DNA of 7,072 nt from Actinomycetes bacterium (GTDB lineage: Bacteria; Actinomycetota; Coriobacteriia; Anaerosomatales; Anaerosomataceae), in contig JAJZRZ010000044.1 of the NCBI GenBank assembly GCA_021850085.1, forward strand, positions 1 to 7,072, written 5' to 3'. Every line of letters begins with the position of its first letter. Positions within the stretch are counted from its first letter, which is position 1. The translations under genes were made by a program, and so were the position numbers. Shown one piece after another: positions 1 to 5,873 of the stretch. The notes under the pieces were generated by a model. It did not search any database. It saw only the letters and a program-made list of their open reading frames with translations, and was not told the DNA's origin.

Positions 1-1045
1 CGTGCTCGGCGCGGTGGAGGCGATCCGTTCCGGCATCACCACCGTCGCGGACATCACCGACACGGGCGCGTCGGTGGACGCCGCGCATGTCGCCGGCTTG
101 CGCGGGGTCGTGTACCGCGAGGTGTCGACCATGGACGCTTCTGCTGTCGCGGAGGCGATCGCCGAGGCGCTCAGCGACATCGCCGAGTGGGAGGGCAGAG
201 TCGATGCCTCGCGCCTCGTCATCGGCATCGCTCCCCATTCCCCTTACACGTGTCATCCCAAGCTGTTCCAGGCGGTCGCCGAGGCCGTGGGTGACTCGGA
301 CAGGCCTGTGGCCATCCATCTCGCCGGATCGCGCGATGAACACGACTTCGTCAGGTACGGCTCGTCACCGCTCGGTCAGGACTTCAGGGCGCAGTCGGGA
401 TGGGCGGACGAGCCATGGATGCCCACCGGCGTCAGCCCGGTGCGCTACGTGTACCAGTGGGGCGTGCTCGACTTGCCCAACGTGATGGCGGTGCACTGCG
501 TGCACGTGGACACCGCCGACATCGAGATCCTCAAGCGCGCCGACGTCTCCGTGGCGCACTGCCCTCGCTGCAACGCGAAGCTCGGCATGGGCACGGCGCC
601 GCTCGGCGAGTTCATGTCGCACCGCCTCCGCGTCGGGCTCGGCACCGATTCGCCGGCCTCGAACAGTACGATCGATTTCTTCGAGGAGATGCGCGTGGGG
701 CTGCTCATCCAGCGCGGTCTCCGCGGTGAGCAGGGTTTCTTCCCGGCCGAGACGTTCGTCCGGCTTGCGACTCTCGAGGGCGCTCGGGCATTGAAACTCG
801 ACTCCATCATCGGGACGCTCGAGCCCGGCAAGCGTGCGGACATCATCGCAGTCGACCTCTCGCAGAGTCACCAGGTTCCTACGCAGAACCCATACGGCGC
901 GCTCGTGCACACGTGCAATCAGGAAGACATCCTCATGACCATGGTCGACGGCCGGATGCTCTACGACCGGGGACGCCTTCTTTCGCTTGACCCGCAGGGA
1001 ATGCTCGAGCGCCTCGAGCGGATGCGGCTCAAGGTGCGGGGATAG
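1..1045 (+). CDS. Amidohydrolase (Atz/Trz/SsnA/aminofutalosine-deaminase-like), 5' end cut by window
   Basis: This is a metal-dependent hydrolase of the amidohydrolase superfamily, a group that mostly deaminates or dechlorinates nitrogen heterocycles; cytoplasmic. About 347 residues are visible against roughly 420-450 for the family. The N-terminal metal-binding HxH should lie upstream of the window, so the GTG at base 2 is not a credible start. Visible landmarks, numbered from that GTG, are GITTVAD (11-17), APHSPYT (77-83), IHLAGSRDE (105-113), HCVH (165-168), AHCPRCNAKLG (186-195), the metal-ligand Asp in GTDSPASN (D216) and the C-terminal GTLEPGKRADI that rebuilds the beta-sandwich. Two usual active-site residues differ: the Glu of HxAE is Gly109 and the Ser of CPxSN is Cys190. 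The substrate cannot be read from sequence; aminofutalosine deaminase (menaquinone synthesis) is one candidate. The stop lies 8 bases before the next gene, so the two are probably cotranscribed. Confidence 0.9.
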   Translation, partial: VLGAVEAIRSGITTVADITDTGASVDAAHVAGLRGVVYREVSTMDASAVAEAIAEALSDIAEWEGRVDASRLVIGIAPHSPYTCHPKLFQAVAEAVGDSDRPVAIHLAGSRDEHDFVRYGSSPLGQDFRAQSGWADEPWMPTGVSPVRYVYQWGVLDLPNVMAVHCVHVDTADIEILKRADVSVAHCPRCNAKLGMGTAPLGEFMSHRLRVGLGTDSPASNSTIDFFEEMRVGLLIQRGLRGEQGFFPAETFVRLATLEGARALKLDSIIGTLEPGKRADIIAVDLSQSHQVPTQNPYGALVHTCNQEDILMTMVDGRMLYDRGRLLSLDPQGMLERLERMRLKVRG

Positions 1046-1053
1046 GTGCGGCG

Positions 1054-1485
1054 ATGCGCGAGCGCGGCAAAGTCATCACGGTGCGAGACGGTGCGGTGGA
1101 CGTGCGCATGACACGCTCGTCCGACTGCGGCGGATGCCATGCGTGCACCCATGCTCCCACCGGTGAAACCATCCTGCACGCCGTGCGCGACGGCTTGGGC
1201 GCCACGGTGGGCGACACCGTCGAAATCCTGATCCCCGACGCTGTACGGTCGCGCGCCGCGACCGCCGTGTTCGTGGTTCCCGTGGCCTGTCTGCTGCTCG
1301 GCTATTTGGCTGGCTTCTTGCTTGGAAGGTGGCTGGGCGTCTCTCCCGACCTCGCAGGTGTGGTGGGCGCGTTGCTCTCGGCGAACATCGCTGTGGCCGG
1401 TGTGCGGCTTGCCGAGCGTAAGCTGTCAAGCGACGAGCAGTACATGCCCAAGGTGGGTGCTATAATCTCGCGAGGTCGCGACTAG
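1054..1485 (+). CDS. RseC/MucC-family (SoxR-reducing system) membrane protein
   Basis: This 143-residue protein has the RseC/MucC layout: a short N-terminal beta-rich domain with a cysteine cluster, then two membrane helices. The cluster is C25-x2-C28-x2-C31. The hydrophobic segments are about 69-91 and 99-117, with a basic tail after them. Family members act at the membrane in sigma-E control or in reducing SoxR with the Rnf complex; in anaerobes they often sit near rnf genes, but none is visible here. The cysteines suggest a redox or metal role, which is inference. The ATG at 1054 follows the preceding stop by 8 bases with only a weak purine stretch, so translational coupling is plausible. 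The last codons overlap a promoter-like sequence for the next gene. Confidence 0.8.
   Translation: MRERGKVITVRDGAVDVRMTRSSDCGGCHACTHAPTGETILHAVRDGLGATVGDTVEILIPDAVRSRAATAVFVVPVACLLLGYLAGFLLGRWLGVSPDLAGVVGALLSANIAVAGVRLAERKLSSDEQYMPKVGAIISRGRD
1458..1466 (+). promoter_or_regulatory. Extended -10 promoter for the gene at 1534
   Basis: TGCTATAAT is a perfect extended -10 element (TG-N-TATAAT). It lies inside the last codons of the RseC-type gene, about 70 bases before the next start codon. No good TTGACA-like -35 sits 16-18 bases upstream, which is tolerated when the -10 is extended. The predicted transcript start is near 1473. A consensus AT-rich hexamer is unlikely by chance in DNA this GC-rich. 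Confidence 0.6.
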
Positions 1486-1520
1486 CCATCGGGCGTCGCA
1501 ACGAACGATCGGACAATTGA

Positions 1521-1525
1521 GGAGG
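1521..1525 (+). promoter_or_regulatory. Ribosome binding site deciding a GTG start
   Basis: GGAGG lies 8 bases before GTG 1534 and supports that codon over later in-frame starts. Confidence 0.75.
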
Positions 1526-1533
1526 TACGGTAC

Positions 1534-1938
1534 GTGAGCGATCAGGACTTCTTCTTCGACGAGGAAGAGGAGACGGTCAAGAAGGCCCCGAAGGCCTCGG
1601 CCAGCTCCGCCGCCAAGGACTCGCCCGGAAGGGTCGCTCCTGCCGCGCGCAAGAGCGCCGCACCGGCCGCCGTCTCGGCTGGCATCTTCGAACAGAACGT
1701 GAGCATGACCGTGGCCGCTCTCATGACTGTGGTAGGTCTGCTCGTTGGCGTCATCATCGGATTCGTGGTGGCACCCGACGGCTCATCGGTGGCCGGCGGA
1801 CCGGTTGGCGAAGCGCCCGCCCCGCAGCTGAGCGAGGACCAGCTGCAGACGGGTGAACTGCCGGAAGGCCATCCGGACATCAGCGGCATGGGCGGCTCCG
1901 CGGCTCCGACCGGCACTGTCGAAACTCCGGCTGAGTAA
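1534..1938 (+). CDS. Uncharacterised single-pass membrane protein with acidic N-terminus
   Basis: I do not recognise this 134-residue protein. It starts with an acidic, Phe-rich head (DQDFFFDEEEE, residues 3-13), then an Ala/Ser/Pro/Lys-rich low-complexity linker (about 15-50), one strong membrane helix (about 57-80) and a Gly/Pro/acidic tail that should lie outside the membrane. The tail contains LPEGHPDISGM (109-119), which looks like a conserved short motif. There is no signal-peptidase or lipoprotein site. GTG at 1534 is chosen because GGAGG at 1521-1525 sits 8 bases upstream. An extended -10 at 1458-1466 precedes it and a strong hairpin follows its stop. The next gene also encodes a single-pass protein, so the two may act together at the membrane. 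The possibility of a role in cytochrome c biogenesis, where TPR and single-pass proteins pair up, is speculation. Confidence 0.8.
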   Translation: MSDQDFFFDEEEETVKKAPKASASSAAKDSPGRVAPAARKSAAPAAVSAGIFEQNVSMTVAALMTVVGLLVGVIIGFVVAPDGSSVAGGPVGEAPAPQLSEDQLQTGELPEGHPDISGMGGSAAPTGTVETPAE

Positions 1939-1950
1939 CAGGAAGCGAAC

Positions 1951-1977
1951 GGGGCCCGGCCACCTCGGCCGGGCCCC
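1951..1977 (+). terminator. GC-rich hairpin between the two membrane-protein genes
   Basis: GGGGCCCGGCC (1951-1961) pairs perfectly over 11 bp with GGCCGGGCCCC (1967-1977) around a 5-base loop. It starts 12 bases after the stop at 1938. The following bases (GTGTTGTGT) are T-rich but not a true T tract, and the Shine-Dalgarno of the next gene begins only 9 bases after the stem. It could be a terminator of the upstream gene, a partial-readthrough attenuator, or an mRNA-stabilising structure. Confidence 0.65.
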
Positions 1978-1996
1978 GTGTTGTGTAAGGAGCAGT

Positions 1997-2593
1997 ATGG
2001 CGAACAAGTCGAACAAAAGGTCTTCGGCCGGCAAGCCCGGCCCGAAGGGGCCGATGTCCGTGAACAAGTCGCAGACCCCCGCATGGATGCGTGCCGTCGT
2101 GATCGTGGTGGCACTTTCCTTCGCGCTCGGTGGCGTGGCGATCGTGGTTGCCGGAGTCAGCGGCGGTGCCGGTTCGTCCACCGGTGCCACGGGTGATTCC
2201 ATCACGGCCACATACAAGCCGCGTGTCGAGGCCGCGCAGGCCGCGATGGATGCGAGCCCAGACAACCCGGATGTCGTTGCGCAGGTGGGGCATGCGTACT
2301 TCGAGTGGGCGGTGGCCTTGTACGAGGGGCGCCAGGTCTCGGCGTCCATCCCGCTGTGGAGGAGCGCGGTGAGCTTCTACGACCAGGTGCTTGCAGTGCG
2401 CCCAGACGATGACATCATCCTCGGAAACAAGGCGTTCGCGCTGTACTATGCCGGGGACAGCGTGCTTGCCAAGCCGGCGCTTGAGGCCTTCGTGGCCGCG
2501 GCCGCCGACAACCCGCGGCTGGCGAGCCAGGTGCAGAACGCCCAAGGTTATTTGACGCAGCTCGAGTCTGCCCCCGCGACCACCACTCCGTGA
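1997..2593 (+). CDS. Membrane-anchored TPR-like protein
   Basis: This 198-residue protein has a basic Lys/Ser/Gly-rich N-terminus (1-28), one membrane helix (about 32-54), a Gly/Ser/Thr linker, then an alpha-helical domain (about 73-190) that reads as degenerate tetratricopeptide repeats. Examples are NPDVVAQVGHAYFEWA (90-105), a VRPDD turn (134-138) and LGNKAFALYYAGD (142-154). TPR domains bind other proteins; here the domain should face outside the membrane, as in CcmI/NrfG-like assembly factors, but no specific family can be assigned. The ATG at 1997 is chosen because AAGGAG (1987-1992) lies 4 bases upstream. The reading frame stays open back to 1853, but that stretch overlaps the previous gene and the hairpin. 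A symmetric terminator follows the stop. Confidence 0.85.
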   Translation: MANKSNKRSSAGKPGPKGPMSVNKSQTPAWMRAVVIVVALSFALGGVAIVVAGVSGGAGSSTGATGDSITATYKPRVEAAQAAMDASPDNPDVVAQVGHAYFEWAVALYEGRQVSASIPLWRSAVSFYDQVLAVRPDDDIILGNKAFALYYAGDSVLAKPALEAFVAAAADNPRLASQVQNAQGYLTQLESAPATTTP

Positions 2594-2615
2594 CGCGCAC
2601 GCTTGTGGCCACACG

Positions 2616-2656
2616 ATGAAGAAGGCCGGCTCCTCCAAAGGGCCGGCCTTCTTCAT
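2616..2656. terminator. Bidirectional terminator between convergent genes
   Basis: ATGAAGAAGGCCGGC (2616-2630) pairs over 15 bp with GCCGGCCTTCTTCAT (2642-2656) around an 11-base loop. It lies 22 bases past the stop of the rightward gene and 34 bases past the stop of the leftward STAS gene. The outer stem is A/T-rich, so each strand ends in a T-rich arm (CTTCTTCAT), as expected for an intrinsic terminator working in both directions. Confidence 0.8.
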
Positions 2657-2690
2657 TCGGCCTGATGTAGCTGGCGCGAGGCCCACACGT

Positions 2691-3041
2691 TCAGACGTTC
2701 AGATCGCTAACGAGATCTTTCGCCTGTTCGAGTGAGGAGACGCACGAGAAGAGCCCGGACAGGCGCGTGAGATCGAGGATGTTGTCCACCGCGTCGTTGG
2801 TGACAAGTACGAGCCTGCCGCCGTGCGAGCCGTACTCCTTGGACAGCGATAGGAGCAGTCCGAGCCCCGAGCTGTCGAGGTAGTCAAGACGGGACAGATC
2901 GACGATCGTGGCCGACGGCAGATTCTTGAGGATCTTGTCGATCGTCATTCGGAAGGTGGCGCACTCGCTGTAGTCGAGATCCCCGTGCAGGCTCACGACC
3001 CAATGGTCAGGGTTCTTGTCGAGCCGAATCGAAAGCCCCAT
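2691..3041 (-). CDS. STAS-domain anti-sigma factor antagonist (SpoIIAA/RsbV type)
   Basis: The single STAS domain of 116 residues fills the whole protein. Family members bind an anti-sigma kinase and release its sigma factor; the kinase switches them off by phosphorylating a serine in DSSGLG. Here that motif is D56-S57-S58-G59-L60-G61, so the phosphorylatable residue would be Ser58, the SpoIIAA number. The N-terminal strand (IRLDKNPDHWVVSLHGDLD) and the helix after DSSGLG are intact. I start at ATG 3041: GGGGAG lies 3 bases upstream, and this start aligns residue-for-residue with the divergent paralogue at 3200. A longer form from GTG 3095 would add 18 polar residues without a good ribosome site. 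No kinase, phosphatase or sigma gene lies next to it. Confidence 0.88.
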   Translation of the reverse strand: MGLSIRLDKNPDHWVVSLHGDLDYSECATFRMTIDKILKNLPSATIVDLSRLDYLDSSGLGLLLSLSKEYGSHGGRLVLVTNDAVDNILDLTRLSGLFSCVSSLEQAKDLVSDLNV

Positions 3042-3103
3042 GAACTCCCCCGTCGTGCCGGCTTCCCCGGTATGACTGTTTCTACCCTGCGCCACTTCGC
3101 TTC

Positions 3104-3122
3104 ACACGGCACACGGCGCCGT
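3104..3122. repeat. Tandem 7-bp repeat running into a 10-bp palindrome
   Basis: ACACGGC occurs twice back to back (3104-3110 and 3111-3117). The second copy overlaps the perfect palindrome ACGGCGCCGT (3113-3122). The block sits between two divergent STAS genes, where an operator would be expected. Function is inference; GC-rich DNA produces short palindromes by chance. Confidence 0.4.
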
Positions 3123-3133
3123 CCGGCGTGAGG

Positions 3134-3162
3134 TGGCATGTCGACTCCCCTGTGGGTACAAT
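3134..3162 (+). promoter_or_regulatory. Candidate promoter for the rightward STAS gene
   Basis: TACAAT (3157-3162) is a good -10 hexamer 37 bases before ATG 3200. The hexamer 17 bases upstream of it (TGGCAT, 3134-3139) is a poor -35. The overlapping GGGTAC (3154-3159) resembles the -10 of the SigB/SigF stress-sigma group, which would suit a STAS regulator, but no matching GTTT-like -35 is evident. Confidence 0.35.
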
Positions 3163-3199
3163 CTAGACCGCGCCCAAAGTCTGCGAAAGGTCTTCCATC

Positions 3200-3535
3200 A
3201 TGGAACTCCAGATCATCACTCAGGATACGGGCCCCAGCTGCACACTCGTCTTGAGCGGAGAGGTCGATGTCTATACCTCCCCCCGTCTCAAGCAGGAGCT
3301 GGTCGACATCGTGGACTCGGGCTGCATGAATGTGGTGGTGGACTTGGAGAAGCTGAACTTCATAGACAGCTCGGGTTTGGGTGTCCTTGTGAGCGGACTC
3401 CGTCGGGTCAAGGAACGTGGCGGGACCTTGCGCCTGGTGTGCACCAAGGATAGCATCCTCAAGATCTTCCGCATCACCGGGCTTGATAAGGTGTTTCCGC
3501 TGTTCGGGACCGTCGAAGAGGCGCGGGAGTTCTAG
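3200..3535 (+). CDS. STAS-domain anti-sigma factor antagonist (SpoIIAA/RsbV type)
   Basis: This 111-residue protein is a single STAS domain with the expected order: LVLSGEVDVYTSPRLKQEL (16-34), the strand VVVDLEKLNFID, the phospho-switch motif D56-S57-S58-G59-L60-G61, then GGTLRLVCTKDSILKIFRIT and a C-terminal helix. Ser58 is the predicted kinase target. It should work as a cytoplasmic partner-switch protein that captures an anti-sigma kinase when unphosphorylated. It is a divergent paralogue of the gene at 2691-3041, with the key motif at the same residue numbers, but the two are only moderately alike, so they need not share a partner. GAAAGG (3185-3190) lies 9 bases before ATG 3200. No anti-sigma kinase is adjacent, unlike the common spoIIAA-spoIIAB and rsbV-rsbW arrangement. 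Confidence 0.9.
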   Translation: MELQIITQDTGPSCTLVLSGEVDVYTSPRLKQELVDIVDSGCMNVVVDLEKLNFIDSSGLGVLVSGLRRVKERGGTLRLVCTKDSILKIFRITGLDKVFPLFGTVEEAREF

Positions 3536-3555
3536 GCCGGCACGATTCTCATCGC

Positions 3556-3585
3556 ACGAACCGCAGCCACAGGGCGGCGGTTCGT
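3556..3585 (+). terminator. Hairpin between the STAS gene and the tat genes
   Basis: ACGAACCGC (3556-3564) pairs over 9 bp with GCGGTTCGT (3577-3585) around a 12-base loop, 20 bases after the STAS stop. There is no T tract after it (CACCCTG follows) and the tat ribosome site starts 9 bases on. It may be a weak terminator or a leader structure for the tat operon. Confidence 0.4.
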
Positions 3586-3606
3586 CACCCTGCAAGGAGT
3601 TGAGCG

Positions 3607-4056
3607 TTGTTCGGTATCGGCGGCTGGGAGTTCATCGTCATCGCGGTGCTGGCGTTGCTGCTGTTCGGACCCGACAAGCTGCCGCAGTTCGCCCGGACCA
3701 TCGGGCGCTTCATGCGCGACTTCAAGCGCTATCAGGACCTGATTGAGTCGACCATTCGCGCCGAGATGTTCGCCGCCGACCCCAACCTGCGTAAGGACAC
3801 CTTCGAGAACGCCAAGGAGTTCCGGAAGAAAGTCGCCGGCGGTGGCTTCTCCGCCGCCGGGCAGGCGGTAGGCTCGGAGGACGCCGACGGGACTGCCGAC
3901 GAGCCGATCGACCTCATCACTGGCAAGCCTGCGCCTCCTGCCAACGAGGAGCCTGACGAGAACGAACCGCTCGAGGGGGCGCCTGTGGCGGCGCCGGGCA
4001 GCGCTACCGCCTCTGTGGCAGATGACGGCCGGAAGGGGGAGGAGGGCGAGGCCTGA
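3607..4056 (+). CDS. Twin-arginine translocase TatA/TatB-family subunit
   Basis: This is a single-pass component of the Tat system, which exports folded proteins using the proton-motive force. Residues 8-21 form the N-terminal membrane helix, followed by the hinge F20-G21-P22-D-K-L-P26 and an amphipathic helix (about 27-55). The rest, to residue 149, is an acidic Pro/Ala-rich disordered tail. E8 and P22 are TatB-like, while F20-G21 is the TatA signature; the length and the RDFKRYQDLIESTIRAEM helix also lean towards TatB. The start is TTG 3607, supported by AAGGAG at 3594-3599 with 7 bases of spacing and by perfect alignment of the family N-terminus. tatC follows after 18 bases. A separate TatA may be encoded elsewhere, or this protein may serve both roles. 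Confidence 0.9.
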   Translation: MFGIGGWEFIVIAVLALLLFGPDKLPQFARTIGRFMRDFKRYQDLIESTIRAEMFAADPNLRKDTFENAKEFRKKVAGGGFSAAGQAVGSEDADGTADEPIDLITGKPAPPANEEPDENEPLEGAPVAAPGSATASVADDGRKGEEGEA

Positions 4057-4074
4057 CGGCCAGCTCGAACGACC

Positions 4075-4830
4075 ATGCCCATATCCCCACGGCGTATGCC
4101 CTTCATGTCCCATCTGAGCGAGCTTCGCAAGCGGCTCACGATCGTGGTGACGCTGATCAGCGTGCTGACGGTCGTGGGTTACGTGTACTCCGATCAGATC
4201 TACCTGATCCTTGTGGGGCCGATGACGCCGGTCATCGGCGACCAGGGCGCGTTCGTCTTCGACATCCTTGAGGCCATGTCGAACCGATTCCGCCTCGGCA
4301 TGTTCGGCGCGCTCGTCGTGGGCAGTCCGGTCATCCTGTACCAGACGCTCGCCTTCTTCCTTCCCGCGCTCAAGCCCAAGGAGCGCCGCTGGTTCATGTG
4401 GACGTTCGTCGCCGCGGTGCTGCTGTTCCTCGGTGGCGTGGCGTTCTGTTATTTCCTGATCCTCGAGCCGAGCACGCTGTGGCTGGTGCAGCAAAGCGGT
4501 GAGACCTTCGATCTGCTGCTGCGCGCACAAAGCGCCATGACGTTCGCGATGTGGTTCCTCGCAGGCTTCGGGCTGGCTTTCGAGGTGCCGGTCATCGTCT
4601 TTTATCTCGTGTACTTCAACGTCGTCCCGTATGCCACGCTACGTAAGAACTGGCGTGTGGTGTGGGTGGTCATGGTCGTCGTCGCATCGATGATCACGCC
4701 CGACTGGAACCCCTGGAGCATGGTCGCGCTGTCAGCCTGCATGATCGCGTTGTTCGAGGCCAGCATGCTGCTCGTGCGCATCATGCTGACGCGTAGGATC
4801 CGCGCGCAGGCCCAGCTCGACCTCGAGTAG
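4075..4830 (+). CDS. tatC: Sec-independent protein translocase TatC
   Basis: TatC is the six-helix membrane core that recognises the twin-arginine signal peptide. The 251-residue length is normal. Visible hallmarks are the cytoplasmic N-terminal MSHLSELRKRL (11-21), FFLPALKPKERR (94-105) with signal-binding Glu103, and FGLAFEVPV (165-173) with the conserved Glu170, both at E. coli-like numbers. The last helix pair follows ITPDWNPWSM; the usual TPPD-x-x-Q form and the Pro before the final Glu are altered (ALSACMIALFE). ATG 4075 is the first start after the upstream stop but has no Shine-Dalgarno; the only purine-rich tract (4031-4052) lies inside the previous gene, so translation is probably coupled. 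ATG 4096 or 4105 are alternatives that would still keep HLSELR. hypA follows after 16 bases. Confidence 0.96.
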   Translation: MPISPRRMPFMSHLSELRKRLTIVVTLISVLTVVGYVYSDQIYLILVGPMTPVIGDQGAFVFDILEAMSNRFRLGMFGALVVGSPVILYQTLAFFLPALKPKERRWFMWTFVAAVLLFLGGVAFCYFLILEPSTLWLVQQSGETFDLLLRAQSAMTFAMWFLAGFGLAFEVPVIVFYLVYFNVVPYATLRKNWRVVWVVMVVVASMITPDWNPWSMVALSACMIALFEASMLLVRIMLTRRIRAQAQLDLE

Positions 4831-4846
4831 AACGGAAGCGGCGGCA

Positions 4847-5191
4847 GTGCACGAGATGGGCATCGCTCAGGGCATCCTCGATTCGGCCGTCACGGCAGCC
4901 ACCGAGGCCGATGCCAAGCGAATCAACGTCGTGAGCGTCTCCATCGGGCATCTCACCGAGGTGATGGAGGACGCGCTGCACTTCGCTTGGCAGGCGGTCA
5001 GCGGAGGAACGCTCGCCGAAGGGGCCGGACTCGAGGTGACGATGCTCGCGGCGTCATCGAAGTGCGCGCTGTGCGGGCACGAGTGGGAGCACGGCCGGTA
5101 CGACGGGGCGCAGTGCCCGGTGTGCGGCGGCTACATCGTTTCGCTGCTGCGCGGCCCGGGGCTCAAGATCGACAGCATCGACATCGACTGA
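4847..5191 (+). CDS. hypA: Hydrogenase nickel-incorporation protein HypA
   Basis: HypA delivers nickel, with HypB, to the large subunit of [NiFe] hydrogenases (and to urease in some bacteria). The 114 residues match the family length. The N-terminal nickel site M1-H2-E3-M4 is present, which fixes the GTG start at 4847 because His2 must follow the initiator directly. The zinc-finger loop uses C73-x2-C76 and C90-x2-C93. The ribosome site is weak (GGAAG, 4834-4838). The gene lies 16 bases after tatC and 13 bases before hypB, so it is part of the same operon. No hydrogenase structural genes or hypCDEF are inside the window. Confidence 0.96.
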   Translation: MHEMGIAQGILDSAVTAATEADAKRINVVSVSIGHLTEVMEDALHFAWQAVSGGTLAEGAGLEVTMLAASSKCALCGHEWEHGRYDGAQCPVCGGYIVSLLRGPGLKIDSIDID

Positions 5192-5204
5192 CATAAGGAG
5201 CCAC

Positions 5205-5873
5205 GTGAGGGTCGACATCGAGCAGCGGATCCTGGCGGCCAACGACCATCTTGCCGAGGTGAACAGGCGGCGCTTCGCCGAGCACGGCGTGTTCGTGCTC
5301 GACCTGATGGCGTCGCCCGGCGCGGGCAAGACATCGACGATCCTCGCCACCATCGCGGCCCTGCGGGACCGTTACCGGATCGCGGTGATCGAAGGCGACA
5401 TCGCGAGCACGGTCGATGCCGAGAAGGTGCGTGCGCACGGCATCCCGGCCGTGCAGATCAACACCGGCGGCGCGTGCCATCTCGAGTCGGCGATGATCGG
5501 CCGCGCGGTCGACACGCTGGACCTGTCGGTGCTGGACCTCATCATCATCGAGAACGTGGGCAACCTCGTCTGCCCCTCGGATTTCGACCTCGGCGAGAAC
5601 GCCAAGGTGATGATCCTGTCGGTGCCCGAAGGCCACGACAAGCCGTACAAGTATCCGAACATCTTCCAGGTCTCGGAGGCCGTCATCCTGAACAAGTACG
5701 ACACGCGTGCCGTGTTCGACTTCAACGAGGACGAGTTCCGCGGCGTGGTGCGCAGCCTCAACGGCACGGCGCCGGTCTTTGCGATCTCGGCCACCAAAGG
5801 CGACGGCGTCTCGGAGTGGGCCGAGTGGCTGGCAGGTCGCATCGAGGGAGCGAAGAAAGAGGCGGCCTCGTGA
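5205..5873 (+). CDS. hypB: Hydrogenase/urease nickel-chaperone GTPase HypB
   Basis: HypB is the GTPase that drives nickel transfer with HypA. The 222-residue protein has the P-loop S37-P-G-A-G-K-T-S44, EGDIAST (63-69), the base-recognition NKYD (163-166), and the G-domain metal site C91-H92 together with C123 in NLVCPSDFDLG. The dimer-interface GTP switch EGHDKPYKYP (142-151) is intact. It lacks the N-terminal CxxCGC motif and the His-rich nickel store seen in some HypB proteins; this short form is common in bacteria and archaea. GTG 5205 is supported by TAAGGAG (5194-5200) 4 bases upstream. The stop codon overlaps the ATG of the next gene. Confidence 0.97.
   Translation: MRVDIEQRILAANDHLAEVNRRRFAEHGVFVLDLMASPGAGKTSTILATIAALRDRYRIAVIEGDIASTVDAEKVRAHGIPAVQINTGGACHLESAMIGRAVDTLDLSVLDLIIIENVGNLVCPSDFDLGENAKVMILSVPEGHDKPYKYPNIFQVSEAVILNKYDTRAVFDFNEDEFRGVVRSLNGTAPVFAISATKGDGVSEWAEWLAGRIEGAKKEAAS

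Noticed and set aside
2..4. GTG at the left edge as the start of the amidohydrolase
   Set aside because: The family needs about 80-90 more N-terminal residues including the HxH metal site; the gene is simply cut by the window.
1853..1996. Longer N-terminus for the TPR-like protein, with an ATG at 1853
   Set aside because: It would overlap the previous gene and span the strong hairpin; ATG 1997 has AAGGAG just upstream.
3042..3095. GTG start at 3095 for the leftward STAS gene
   Set aside because: It adds 18 polar residues before the domain with no good ribosome site, while ATG 3041 has GGGGAG and aligns with the paralogue. Still possible.
4054..4075. Readthrough fusion of the TatA/B-type protein to TatC (same frame, one TGA apart)
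   Set aside because: The two are in frame by chance; there is no signal for stop-codon readthrough or selenocysteine insertion, and both proteins are complete on their own.
3532..4530. A 332-codon open frame on the minus strand opposite the tat genes
   Set aside because: Its product is Arg/His/Glu-rich without recognisable motifs and lies opposite clear tat genes; a typical GC-rich shadow.
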